Assembly (NCBI RefSeq): GCF_904846695.1
Contig: NZ_CAJHBR010000001.1
Coordinates: forward strand, 1-64,000
DNA from: Psychrobacter urativorans
GTDB lineage: Bacteria > Pseudomonadota > Gammaproteobacteria > Pseudomonadales > Moraxellaceae
Direction: 5' to 3'
Length of the DNA: 64,000 nucleotides
This document shows, in pieces, positions 6,557 to 15,515 of the stretch. The position numbers were made by a program, and so were the translations under genes. The notes under the pieces were generated by a model. The model ran no database searches. It had not been told where the DNA came from and was given only the letters and a program-made list of their open reading frames with translations. The first letter of the stretch is position 1; every line of letters starts with the position of its first letter.

Positions 6557-8782
6557 TTAGCTGGCCTCGCTATTGCTTTTAGCTTCGCTATCAACGTTAG
6601 CAGCTTTGATATCTTGAAAGCCGCTATGACGTAGTAACGCCTCAATGTTGGCACTGCGCCCACGGAAGTTCTCAAAGTTGGTTTTAGCAGGTAAGCTACC
6701 ACCGACTGACAGCACGGTATCACGGAAGGCTTTACCAGTATTAGCATTAAAGATGCCTTCTTCTTCAAACTTACTAAAAGCATCGGCTGATAGTAGCTCG
6801 GCCCATTTATAAGAGTAATAGCCTGCTGCATAGCCCCCAGCGAAGATGTGACTAAAGCCATTAGCAAAACGGTTATATTCAGGAGTTTCCATAATAGCAA
6901 TATCGTTACGTACGGTATCTAAGGTCGCTAAAATACCAGCATAATCAAGCGCTGGTGACTGCGCATGAATCATTAAATCGAACAATGAAAATTCAATTTG
7001 ACGCAAAGTTTGCATGCCACTTTGGAAGTTCTTAGCCGCTAGTAGCGCATCGAGCTTATCTTTAGGTAACGGCTCGCCAGTCTCAACATGGCTACTAATC
7101 AAGGCAATACCTTCAGCATCCCACGCCCAGTTCTCCATAAACTGACTAGGTAATTCAACAGCGTCCCACTCAACCCCATTGACACCAGCGACATCTGCAA
7201 CGCTTACTTGAGTTAACAGATGGTGCAGACCATGACCAAACTCATGGAACAAAGTTAACACTTCATCATGGGTCAATAAACTAGGCTTGCCTGCTAGCGC
7301 TGGGGTAAAGTTACCGACCATAAAGCATACTGGTAACTGCTGATAACCGGTTTCATCATGACGATAGCGTGCCTGAAAGCCACTCATCCAAGCGCCACCA
7401 CGTTTGCCAGTGCGTGCAAATAAGTCAAAGTAAAAACCACCAATTAAGCTATCGTCAGTATCGAATAACTGATAAAAGCTCACATCCTCGTGCCAAAGTG
7501 AAGCGTAGGCATTAGTAGCTGTCTCTTTATCCTGCTTCTGCTCCACTGGTTGCTGTTTTACCGTTATACCATATAACCGCTCGACGATAGCAAATAGACC
7601 GTCGACGACTTTTGGTAGTGGGAAGTAAGGACGAATTTCTTCTTGCGACAAGCTAAACTGGTTTTGCTTAACTTTTTCAGCGATATAAGCACTGTCCCAA
7701 GGTTGTAATTTAGCGATGCCATACTGTTGGGCACAAGCTTGCAATTGCGCTAAATCTTGCTTGGCGGTCGGTGTTGCTTGTGCCGCTAGATCGCGTAAGA
7801 AGCGCTCAACTTCTGGCACATCTTCCGCCATCTTAGTCGATAACGACACTTCAGAATAATTATTAAAGCCTAATAGCTTGGCTTTTTGCTCACGCAATTG
7901 CAGGATTTCGCTCATGATATCAGCGTTATTGAACGACTTACCTTCAGTACCTTTACCAGCAGTCTGGCTGTCAAATTCAGAGGCGCGAGTCACATAAGCG
8001 TGATACAAGGTTTCGCGTAGCTCACGGTCATCCGCGTGCGTCATCACCGCAATATACAAGGGAATATTTAGGCTAGCCACATAATAAGGGCTAGGTAGCG
8101 CATCGATTTCAGCTTGGCTCAAAGTGCCTTTTGATAACGCTTGCGCTTTATATTGCTCACCATTATCAGCTAATAGCGCCAAACCGCTCTCAGTCAGACC
8201 TGCTAGCTGTTCTGGTTGTAGTGGCTGCGCAAACGCTTGAGTGGCATCTAAAATATTATCTGAAAAAGTTGCTGATAGGGTAGAGAGTTCGCTTTGGATA
8301 GCCGCAAACTTATCTTGCTGGGCTTTAGGTAACGCCACCCCAGATAGCTCAAAACTGTGGATAGCAAGCTCGATAGCCCGAGCTCTTGCAGGCTCAAGCT
8401 GTGCAACAAACGCCTCATCAGCGACGATAGCTTTATAACAGTTAAACAGTGCTTGATGTTGGCCAACACGAGTACCGTAGGCTGATAAAGTAGGCAACAG
8501 CTCATGATGAATATGGCGAATCTCATCGTTACTCATCACCCCGTTAAGATGCGAGAGTACACCCCAACTACGCTCCAAACCCAAATTGATATGATCAAAG
8601 GCTATGACATCTTGCAGCGCTTGCTCAGCACTTATAGAGGTAGACTCTTTGTCTTGGCGTGCTGTTAGATTGTCCAAAAAACCATTGGCTTGATCTATTG
8701 CTTGAATAACTTGTGTTTTTAAGGTGTCTGGCGCTGTTTGTAAAAAGTCAACGAGGTGTAGATTAGGATCTAAAGTTGGCAT
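6557..8782 (-). CDS. prlC: Oligopeptidase A (M3 family zinc metallopeptidase)
   Basis: 741 residues, slightly longer than E. coli PrlC. It hydrolyses short cytosolic peptides, including cleaved signal peptides and other degradation products. The zinc motif is HEFGH at 513-517, in LTLFHEFGHGLHHLL, with the downstream Glu in 'NGVEWDAVELPSQFMENWAW' as third ligand. 'GGFYFDLFARTGKRGGAWMS' is the usual M3 sequence before the active site, and 'YYSYKWAELLSADAFSKFEE' is typical of the C-terminus. The last 15 residues (AANVDSEAKSNSEAS) are a non-conserved polar tail. First gene of a two-gene unit with yheV. Confidence 0.96.
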   Translation of the reverse strand: MPTLDPNLHLVDFLQTAPDTLKTQVIQAIDQANGFLDNLTARQDKESTSISAEQALQDVIAFDHINLGLERSWGVLSHLNGVMSNDEIRHIHHELLPTLSAYGTRVGQHQALFNCYKAIVADEAFVAQLEPARARAIELAIHSFELSGVALPKAQQDKFAAIQSELSTLSATFSDNILDATQAFAQPLQPEQLAGLTESGLALLADNGEQYKAQALSKGTLSQAEIDALPSPYYVASLNIPLYIAVMTHADDRELRETLYHAYVTRASEFDSQTAGKGTEGKSFNNADIMSEILQLREQKAKLLGFNNYSEVSLSTKMAEDVPEVERFLRDLAAQATPTAKQDLAQLQACAQQYGIAKLQPWDSAYIAEKVKQNQFSLSQEEIRPYFPLPKVVDGLFAIVERLYGITVKQQPVEQKQDKETATNAYASLWHEDVSFYQLFDTDDSLIGGFYFDLFARTGKRGGAWMSGFQARYRHDETGYQQLPVCFMVGNFTPALAGKPSLLTHDEVLTLFHEFGHGLHHLLTQVSVADVAGVNGVEWDAVELPSQFMENWAWDAEGIALISSHVETGEPLPKDKLDALLAAKNFQSGMQTLRQIEFSLFDLMIHAQSPALDYAGILATLDTVRNDIAIMETPEYNRFANGFSHIFAGGYAAGYYSYKWAELLSADAFSKFEEEGIFNANTGKAFRDTVLSVGGSLPAKTNFENFRGRSANIEALLRHSGFQDIKAANVDSEAKSNSEAS

Positions 8783-9333
8783 AAGTATTTCCAGTAGGTA
8801 AAAATTTAATAAGTGAATATCTAATAGGTAACGCTAAATCAGATTTATTATAGTTTTAACAATTTGTTCAACTCAAAGCGGTCCTATAGCTAGACCATAC
8901 TTTCAGGGTTTGACTAATTCATACTAGTTACCTAAAAGATGGGTATGGCCGAGTGAAAATACAAGCTAACAGCAAAGGTATACAGTGACAGTAGCTTGTA
9001 TGAGCTACTATTTTAAATGACTCACTTACAAAGCGTTATCATTTGCTTGCAAACTAACCCTATAGCCGAGATGCCTAAGTTGGTAGGCTAATAGAGATGA
9101 TGTAGTGATTTATAAAATAACAACATTGTTCGATTAATTTTGTTCTACTGAAGTTAGTTGTACTGAGTAGTATTGAAGAAGTAATATCGGATGAGTAGCA
9201 TTAGATAATTAGTATCGAGCTAATCTAGTATCGAGACAAGTTAGTATCGAGATAAGTCATAATCACTACAATAATCGTTAGTTTTACTGTTCAACCTCAA
9301 AAATCAATGATAATAAAACAAGGAGTGTCCTTT
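8783..9333. other. 550-bp divergent spacer between prlC and the Balon-like gene
   Basis: No open frame of interest. It must hold the promoters of both flanking genes. The half nearest the Balon-like gene is rich in short repeats (see 9210-9257), followed by TACAATAAT at about 9268, a possible -10 region. No clear regulator site was identified. Confidence 0.5.
9210..9257. repeat. Three 16-bp tandem units TAGTATCGAG + 6 bp
   Basis: TAGTATCGAG begins at 9210, 9226 and 9242, an exact 16-bp period. The following six bases vary (CTAATC, ACAAGT, ATAAGT). It lies about 75 bp upstream of the start codon of the Balon-like gene, so it may overlap promoter or 5' leader. Confidence 0.85.
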
Positions 9334-10443
9334 ATGAAAGCAACTCTCAAAAGTTTACGTGAGACTAAAGCTGACCCAGCCGTTAGTATCTTTGTTAAAA
9401 CTCATCGTGAGCATCCTGCTAATGACCAAGATCCTATTGCTCTGAAAAATCAATTAAAAGTAGCCGAAGAGCGTCTGATTAAAGAGTACGATAAGCGTAC
9501 GGCAACTACTATTCTTGATAACATCCATGCTAAGACTAAAGAGCTAAATCATAATTATAACTTAGACACTTTAGCTATTTTTGCTAGTATTGATGATGTG
9601 CAAATCGTTCGTATGCCTTTAGATACTACCGAGCGTGTGGTTATTTCTTATCGCTTTGCTACTCGTGACTTAGTGCGTGATATGGCCAGTGCTGTACATT
9701 ACTATATTGTAGTATTGACCCGTGATGGTGCGCGTCTGATCGAAGCTTCTAATGACCGTGTGGTTGCAGAGTTCGACAAAGATAACGATAAGCAAAATAA
9801 TATGGAAAGTATTCCTTTTCCTATCGATAATAACGGCTTATATACTACAGGTGATGGCGGCTCTGACCGCTCATCTAATAACGAAAGTAGCTATCTAAAA
9901 GAGTTCTTTAACCAAGTAGATAAGAGTGTGCAAGAGCTGTGGGGCGAGCATAAAATGCCTCTAGTAATCGTTGGCGATATTCGTAACATCGGCTACTATA
10001 AAGATGTTTGTGATCGTCCAGAGAACATCATTGCAACGGTATCTAACGTTACAGAGTTAGAAGAAGGCAGTGCGCAGCATATCGTTGATAGCGTACAAGA
10101 AGCAGTAGAGAAGTATCGTACGTCATTACATGAAGCTGCACTAGGCGAGATTGATAAAGCTCGTGGTGCCAATATGCTACGTACAGACTTACAAGATGTC
10201 TATCGTGCCGCTTTCCAAGGTGCAGGTGAGACTCTGTATGTGCGTCGTGGTTATATCCAATCTGCTAAGATTGATGAGACAGCACAAACACTAACCCTAG
10301 TGGATGATGCTGCTGAGGGCGTTACTGATGATGCAGTTGGTGAGATCATCGAACACGTAATACATAATGGTGGTAAAGCGGTATTTATGCCACAAGATAT
10401 TATGAGTGCCGATCAACCTATTGCTCTAGTAACTCGCTACTAG
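9334..10443 (+). CDS. Balon-like ribosome hibernation factor (bacterial archaeo-eukaryotic release factor family)
   Basis: 369 residues from the ATG at 9334, which has AAGGAG eight bases upstream. The frame could extend to 9307 but without such a site. Features match the aeRF1-like 'baeRF' family that includes Balon of Psychrobacter urativorans and Rv2629/MSMEG_1130 of mycobacteria. An N-terminal domain holds TLAIFASIDDVQIVRMPL. A central domain holds 'YYIVVLTRDGARLIEASNDR'. An eL30/L7Ae-like C-terminus holds 'VIEHVIHNGGKAVFMPQD'-type sequence (residue run IIEHVIHNGGKAVFM). There is no GGQ and no NIKS motif, so it should not act as a release factor. Balon binds the vacant ribosomal A site with EF-Tu under cold or stress. 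Function here is transferred from that family. Confidence 0.8.
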   Translation: MKATLKSLRETKADPAVSIFVKTHREHPANDQDPIALKNQLKVAEERLIKEYDKRTATTILDNIHAKTKELNHNYNLDTLAIFASIDDVQIVRMPLDTTERVVISYRFATRDLVRDMASAVHYYIVVLTRDGARLIEASNDRVVAEFDKDNDKQNNMESIPFPIDNNGLYTTGDGGSDRSSNNESSYLKEFFNQVDKSVQELWGEHKMPLVIVGDIRNIGYYKDVCDRPENIIATVSNVTELEEGSAQHIVDSVQEAVEKYRTSLHEAALGEIDKARGANMLRTDLQDVYRAAFQGAGETLYVRRGYIQSAKIDETAQTLTLVDDAAEGVTDDAVGEIIEHVIHNGGKAVFMPQDIMSADQPIALVTRY

Positions 10444-10527
10444 TACGGTATGATGACTACTGATAAAAGTACTGATAAGAAGTATAGATAAAAAGTACGG
10501 ATAGATTGGTATTAGTAGATATAAAGT

Positions 10528-10561
10528 AGAGCATTGGTTCGTTACGGATCAATGCTCTTTT
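10528..10561 (+). terminator. Rho-independent terminator after the Balon-like gene
   Basis: AGAGCATTG (10528-10536) pairs perfectly with CAATGCTCT (10550-10558), followed by TTTT. It lies 85 bp after the stop, which indicates a monocistronic message. Confidence 0.75.
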
Positions 10562-10604
10562 ACCTTTGCCCCAGCCATTTATATGGGCAACTTAGGACCA
10601 GATA

Positions 10605-11432
10605 ATGATTATTCCCAATAACGCTCTAGGTCATAAACTCAAAAGTGCCCAAGCTTTTACCTCGCTATTGCTACGTGGTGGACGTGGAGTCATGGGCACA
10701 CCAAAACCTATGCAGCCAGAGCAAGCACTAGTATTATATGAGTATGAGGCTTGTCCTTATTCACGTCGGGTACGAGAAGTGATGACTTTGCTTAATTTAG
10801 ACTTCGAGAGTCGCCCAAGTCCCCATAAAGGCCAGCTTTATCGTGATGAGTTAAAAGAGCTGGCGGGAAAAGCGCAAGTCCCTTTTTTGCTTGATCAGAA
10901 CTTTGCTGATGAGCACGAAAATAATAAGATATTAGACTCGCAAGCTATTATCGATCATCTATTTGCTAACTATTCTAAAAAAGGCTCTACACCCGCTAAA
11001 TATCAGCGTCAAACCAAAAGAGATAATGCATCCTTAGCCAATAAGGCAGCTAGCCTGGCCTCGATGATGCGTGGTGCCATCGCTGACCATCCTAAAAAAA
11101 ACCATGCTCGTGGTAAGCCGGAGCAATTACTGCATCTATACGGTTTTGAGGCCAGTCCTTTTTGTCGCTTAGTACGCGAAAAACTTAGCGAGCTGGAATT
11201 GGGTTATATCAATCATAACGTTGCTCGTGAGCGTCTACAGGATATTGGTGCTTTTGGTTTTCATCTCACCCTAAATGAGTATCAGCCTATCAAAGGCGGC
11301 AAGAGAGATCGTCTTATGAATGAGCAGATTAAGGACAAGCTCCTGTTCCCCTATCTGGTAGACCCTAATACAGATACTAAGATGTACGAGTCGCAAGATA
11401 TTATTGATTATTTAGATACACATTATGCTTGA
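10605..11432 (+). CDS. Tandem glutaredoxin/GST-N-domain protein
   Basis: 275 residues with two thioredoxin-fold domains in one chain. Domain 1 (about 41-125) has 'LVLYEYEACPYSRRVREVM', with C50-P-Y-S as a monothiol glutaredoxin motif. Domain 2 (about 175-272) has 'LHLYGFEASPFCRLVREKL', with S184-P-F-C187. Each ends with the SQxIIDxL helix ('DSQAIIDHLFANY', 'ESQDIIDYLDTHYA') that closes a GST N-domain. No GST C-terminal helical domain is present. It probably handles glutathione-linked redox chemistry in the cytosol; substrate unknown. AGGA stands seven bases before the ATG. The upstream terminator separates it from the Balon-like gene. Confidence 0.82.
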   Translation: MIIPNNALGHKLKSAQAFTSLLLRGGRGVMGTPKPMQPEQALVLYEYEACPYSRRVREVMTLLNLDFESRPSPHKGQLYRDELKELAGKAQVPFLLDQNFADEHENNKILDSQAIIDHLFANYSKKGSTPAKYQRQTKRDNASLANKAASLASMMRGAIADHPKKNHARGKPEQLLHLYGFEASPFCRLVREKLSELELGYINHNVARERLQDIGAFGFHLTLNEYQPIKGGKRDRLMNEQIKDKLLFPYLVDPNTDTKMYESQDIIDYLDTHYA

Positions 11433-11593
11433 TACGATTCTAGTAGGGTGGCTCTAAAAAGCTTATATAATAATTCTCGCTAGCCTCTGTTATTGGGTTA
11501 AGCTGTTATGATTTGATTCTATAACTTTAGTCGGCATGATTCTAATCATCACTATCTATTTTGTCCGACCCCTTATTTTATGACTATAAGCCT

Positions 11594-12352
11594 ATGACTA
11601 ATACTAAATCCTTTGTTCTAACTAGCTATAACATCCACAAAGGCATGTCACCATTAAACCGCCAAGTCAAAATGCAAGGTATTGCGCAAGCATTAGAAAC
11701 GGTCGGCGCAGATATCTTATGCCTGCAAGAAGTGCAAGGACAGAATTTAAAACGTAACATGCAATATAACGAATATCCAGATCAGTCGCAACATGAGTGG
11801 TTTGGAGAGTTTTTACAGTTGCAAAATAGCTATGGTAAAAATTCAGAGTATGAGAACGGTCATCATGGCAATGCGGTACTGAGCCGCTTTCCTCTTGATC
11901 CTAAACACAATGTCAATATCAGCGTCAATAAGCTTGAACAGCGCGGAGTATTGCATTGTGAAGTTCAGCCGATAGGATGGGAGAGACCAGTAGTAGTATT
12001 GTGCGCACACCTTAATTTATTTGAGCATGATCGAGTCAAACAGTACCAAGCTATTACTGATTACGTGCGTCATGAAATTAGTGATGATCAGCCCTTGATC
12101 TTAGCAGGGGATTTTAATGACTGGAAAAAAATGTCTTGTGATAAGTTGGCTAATAGCTTGGGGCTGACAGAAGCTTTTAAACACCATCATGGCAAGCTAT
12201 TACCGACTTTTCCAGCCAAGTTGCCAGTACTGAGTTTAGATCGTATTTATGTGCGCAATTTGATAGTCAAAAATGCTTGGGTGCATACTGGAAAACCTTG
12301 GTCTACTTTGTCAGATCATTTGCCGATAAGCGCTGAGCTAGCCTTATTGTAG
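11594..12352 (+). CDS. Endonuclease/exonuclease/phosphatase (EEP) family protein
   Basis: 252 residues from the ATG at 11594. A TTG at 11561 would add 11 residues, but the fold starts at 'TSYNIHKGMSPLNRQVKM'. EEP signatures are in order: N of SYNIHKG, E of ILCLQEVQGQ, H of CAHLNLFEHD, D/N of ILAGDFNDW, and the final DH of 'TLSDHLPISAEL'. The 'LSLDRIYVR' loop is also typical. Such metal-dependent phosphodiesterases act on DNA, lipids or phospholipids (DNase I, sphingomyelinase, cardiolipin-synthase-associated types). No signal peptide, so cytoplasmic; the specific substrate cannot be told. Confidence 0.88.
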   Translation: MTNTKSFVLTSYNIHKGMSPLNRQVKMQGIAQALETVGADILCLQEVQGQNLKRNMQYNEYPDQSQHEWFGEFLQLQNSYGKNSEYENGHHGNAVLSRFPLDPKHNVNISVNKLEQRGVLHCEVQPIGWERPVVVLCAHLNLFEHDRVKQYQAITDYVRHEISDDQPLILAGDFNDWKKMSCDKLANSLGLTEAFKHHHGKLLPTFPAKLPVLSLDRIYVRNLIVKNAWVHTGKPWSTLSDHLPISAELALL

Positions 12353-12468
12353 ATAGCTCATGTGCTGGCAAGCTATTACCACACTGAAGTTTTTATAACG
12401 AAGCTTTTCCATAATGGCCAAATAATGCCATTTTACATAGTGATTAATAACTATAAGGATGACTATTT

Positions 12469-13464
12469 ATGTCTGCCACTACTAACAATCTACCTAATCA
12501 GCAACAGGCCGTGCTTATTACCGAGTTTGGTGCCCCTGAGGTCATGAAGTATCAAGATGATGTGGCCATTCCAGAGTTGATGCCTGAGCAGGTATTAATA
12601 AAAGTGGCCTACGCCGGAATCAATCCTGTTGATTATAAAACCCGTCAGGGTAAAGGCTGGGGCGCTGATAGTATACGTAAAGAGAAATTCGACAAAAATC
12701 AACCAGCAGGATTAGGGTTCGATGTCTCTGGTACTGTGGTCAGGAGTAATAGTGATCAGTTTGCCGTTGGTGCTAGGGTAGCCGCGCTTAACTTTGGCGG
12801 TGCTTGTTATGCTCAGTACGTGGCCGTTGATGCAAAGTTGTTAGCTATTGTCCCCGAAGCAGTAAGCTTAGAGCAAGCTGGAGCGCTACCTTGCGTGGGT
12901 CAGACAGCATTACAATTTGTCGAGTTTGCCGGTATCAAAGCGGGGGAGCAAGTAGTGATGAATGCGCCAGCAGGGGGCGTTGGTCAATTAGTGATTCAGC
13001 TATTGATGGTCAAAGCTGCTAAAGATGATATTAAAGTTACCGTTATTTGCTCGCCAGAAAAGTATGATCAGCTCGATCAGTTAATCAATAAGGATAAGCT
13101 GGCAGGTTGGATTGACTACACTCAAGACCAAGCCTTTCCAAAGTTGCAAGCGGATGTGCTATTAGACTTGGTTGGTGATGAGGCGGGCGTAAGGGCACTA
13201 GAGACTCTTAAGTCCGATGGTCGAGTTTATGTGCTGCCCTCAATCTGGGTTGATAAACTCAAAGCAGCTGGTAGTGATGAGTTGACTATAGAGGGTTATA
13301 CGGTCAAACCTAACGGGAACGATATGGCAAAAGTGTTAGCTCAAGTCGCTGACGGCACTCTTAAGTTGCATATCCAACACAGTTATCCTTTGTCAGAAGT
13401 GGTTACCGCTCATACTGAACTACAAAAAGGCAATGCTTTTGGCAAAATAGTATTAGCGGTTTGA
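12469..13464 (+). CDS. NADP-dependent zinc-free alcohol dehydrogenase / quinone oxidoreductase-like protein
   Basis: 331 residues. Medium-chain dehydrogenase fold: GroES-like N-terminus ('EVMKYQDDVAIPELMPEQVL', AGINPVDYKTRQG) and a Rossmann domain with APAGGVGQLVIQLL for the cofactor. The 'GINPVDYK' motif is typical of the quinone oxidoreductase branch, which reduces quinones or enones with NADPH. The catalytic-zinc Cys/His set is absent. AAGGA lies nine bases before the ATG. It has no obvious partner genes and a terminator follows. Confidence 0.9.
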   Translation: MSATTNNLPNQQQAVLITEFGAPEVMKYQDDVAIPELMPEQVLIKVAYAGINPVDYKTRQGKGWGADSIRKEKFDKNQPAGLGFDVSGTVVRSNSDQFAVGARVAALNFGGACYAQYVAVDAKLLAIVPEAVSLEQAGALPCVGQTALQFVEFAGIKAGEQVVMNAPAGGVGQLVIQLLMVKAAKDDIKVTVICSPEKYDQLDQLINKDKLAGWIDYTQDQAFPKLQADVLLDLVGDEAGVRALETLKSDGRVYVLPSIWVDKLKAAGSDELTIEGYTVKPNGNDMAKVLAQVADGTLKLHIQHSYPLSEVVTAHTELQKGNAFGKIVLAV

Positions 13465-13667
13465 TTATATTTTTTACAGTATTAGCAGTGACAATAGTCT
13501 AGCTGATACTGTAGCTAATACTCTAGCTAGTAGTCTAGCTGGCAGGATGGTTTTATGATTAAGCTCGCTTCTTTTAATTTGCTATTATTTTAAGAGTAGC
13601 GCTTAAAAAACAGTCTCTGTCAGTGTTCTGCTGGTTGGTCCAACAGTCTTTAAATTAAAGATAAGAT

Positions 13668-13707
13668 AAAACGCAAAATAGAGCTATGCTTGAAGTTGCG
13701 TTTTTTT
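13668..13707 (+). terminator. Rho-independent terminator after the oxidoreductase gene
   Basis: AAAACGCAA (13668-13676) pairs with TTGCGTTTT (13696-13704), with a run of seven T at 13701-13707. The reverse strand also ends in T-rich sequence, so it may serve the converging AlkB-like gene too. Confidence 0.8.
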
Positions 13708-13753
13708 ATGGCTAAAATTTTTGTATAGTAGTATTTTTGAATTAGTAAGGCCG

Positions 13754-14440
13754 CTAAATATTTATCATACGTCGAAAAGTTAAGCTAATACGGCCTTCAT
13801 TGACAGTCGTCGTCTTGGCTATACTATGCTTCCAATATTGTTGAGTGACACCAGCCATGACTATTAACTGTCCTGAGTTTAGATAGATATCCACTTTATT
13901 GGACTTAGGATTGTCTCTAGCTGTCTTATGTCTAAATAGCATTTTACGAGTAGCGCCTAGAGATAAGGCGGCGATTAGTGGTTGCTCACCTAGCTCCTTT
14001 TCATCGTCAGCATGGTAGCCCATACCCTCAGAACCTGAAGGATAATAATTCAGCAAGCAAGCGTTAAAATATGAGTGCTGTTTATTACTAGCTTGTCCAT
14101 CAGTGTTACTCACAGTACCCAACAAAGTACGAATACTATCCTCAATAATTTGTTTCACGTGAAACACGATAGGATGCCAGTCATGAGCGTTATGAGTGTG
14201 TCCAGCATAACGATAGCTTAAGCCTTGATCGCCCATCCATACTATTTGACGCTTAGTTATATGAGTTTTACCGAACAAAGTCACTATGTCAGATTGCCAA
14301 GGTAGAGTCGCTAATAGCTGCTGATATAATTGTTTATCGCTAGCTGCTACGGTGTCTAAGGCTAGAGTACCCAAGTCATAGAGCTGACCATCAAAGGGCA
14401 GTAAATTATCAGTAGCCTCATTGCCAAATAAGTCATTCAT
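13754..14440 (-). CDS. AlkB-like 2-oxoglutarate/Fe(II) dioxygenase
   Basis: 228 residues. AlkB-type repair enzymes oxidatively remove alkyl groups from DNA or RNA bases. Visible motifs: 'FNACLLNYYPSGSEGMGYHA' with YHADDEKELG (HxD iron ligands), 'IAALSLGATRKMLFRHK', a 'SGQLIVMAGVTQQYWKHS' stretch holding the distal His, and 'GRISLTFRRM' with the two Arg that bind 2-oxoglutarate. Length and motif spacing fit the ALKBH2/AlkB2-like bacterial branch. It stands next to an alpha/beta hydrolase on the same strand with a 69-bp gap; no Ada-type regulator is nearby. Confidence 0.92.
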   Translation of the reverse strand: MNDLFGNEATDNLLPFDGQLYDLGTLALDTVAASDKQLYQQLLATLPWQSDIVTLFGKTHITKRQIVWMGDQGLSYRYAGHTHNAHDWHPIVFHVKQIIEDSIRTLLGTVSNTDGQASNKQHSYFNACLLNYYPSGSEGMGYHADDEKELGEQPLIAALSLGATRKMLFRHKTARDNPKSNKVDIYLNSGQLIVMAGVTQQYWKHSIAKTTTVNEGRISLTFRRMINI

Positions 14441-14509
14441 AGCGCGGGCTCACAGTTAGATTTTGGCGTTACTTTGATCTAGAGTCTAGTCTAAATTAAG
14501 AGACTAGCC

Positions 14510-15406
14510 TTAATCATTAGTGCCATTAGCCAAAGTAAAGATAGTGTCCGCGCATAATTTTGGTGCTTCAATTGGCAGTAGATGGCCGTAATCTGTCAAA
14601 GATACTAAGCGCTCAGTCGGCACAAACTTACACCAGTTATTGCGCACTTTATCGCTAATGAATAAAGTAGGTTTGCCAGTGATTAAGGTATAAGGTAAGT
14701 TAAGCCTATTTAAGCTCTTTAGCGCCTTATCGATATAGGGAGTGCCGAAATAGTTAGCCATCTCTTGCTCAGGGCTAAACATTAAAGTATAACTGCCGTC
14801 CTGTTGTTGAGTGAGACTGTTCTGAGCGAATATCTGCAAGTGCTCATCACTAATACGGCGATAGGCACGCAGCTTGCGTAGATGGGCATAAAAGTCTGCT
14901 ACCGTTGACCAGTGGGCTTGTTTAGCAGACGTGCTTTTGAAAGGTTCACGGTTTAGTTTTAGCGAGCGTGGTAGTAAGTTATAAAGCAAGGTTTGGGTTT
15001 TAGTGAAAGTCACCGGCTCTATCAAATACAACTGTGAAAACAAATCAGGACGCTTGGCAGCAGCAATAGCGGTAGCAGTAGCCCCTTGTGAATGGCCGAT
15101 AGCCACGATAGGAGCTTTTTGCGTGCGCTCTAAAAACTCAATCAGCATGTCGGCATCTTGCTCACGAGTTAGGCATTTAGCAGTTGGCTTATCATACCAG
15201 TAGCCACGCATAGCAAGCGAAGATAGATCAAATTTTCTTGCAAGGTTAGTTAGTAGTGGGCTATAGACACCTACCGTAAAGCCATTGCCCCCATAAAAAT
15301 GCGCTGGCTGGCGAGTATCAGCTACTACCGACTTATCAAGCGGCTCTAGTTGATAGTAGCGTGCTTGTTTACCCTTAATCTCGATGCTTTTTTCTAAGGC
15401 TTGCAT
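14510..15406 (-). CDS. Alpha/beta hydrolase
   Basis: 298 residues when started at the ATG at 15404-15406, which has GGATGAG seven bases upstream. ATG 15418 and TTG 15433 are other in-frame options. The nucleophile elbow is GHSQGATA ('IVAIGHSQGATATAIAAAKR'). The catalytic His is probably that of DYGHLLPIEAP near the C-terminus. A lid-like helical insertion ('LYNLLPRSLKLNREPF') precedes 'YTLITGKPTLFISDKVRN', the usual strand before the acid. Such proteins are esterases or lipases; substrate unknown. Possibly co-transcribed with the AlkB-like gene downstream. Confidence 0.88.
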   Translation of the reverse strand: MQALEKSIEIKGKQARYYQLEPLDKSVVADTRQPAHFYGGNGFTVGVYSPLLTNLARKFDLSSLAMRGYWYDKPTAKCLTREQDADMLIEFLERTQKAPIVAIGHSQGATATAIAAAKRPDLFSQLYLIEPVTFTKTQTLLYNLLPRSLKLNREPFKSTSAKQAHWSTVADFYAHLRKLRAYRRISDEHLQIFAQNSLTQQQDGSYTLMFSPEQEMANYFGTPYIDKALKSLNRLNLPYTLITGKPTLFISDKVRNNWCKFVPTERLVSLTDYGHLLPIEAPKLCADTIFTLANGTND

Positions 15407-15515
15407 ACAGCGACTCATCCTAGTATTTTTCAAATTAAGGTAGCTAATAGCTGATTAAGTCCGTTTAAGGCAGTTGGTACTTAGTAGTTAGCTAACAACT
15501 AGTAACCAGCTGATT

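Noticed and set aside
12362..12547. 61-codon plus-strand frame
   Set aside because: Overlaps the well-supported oxidoreductase start at 12469 and has no SD or domain.
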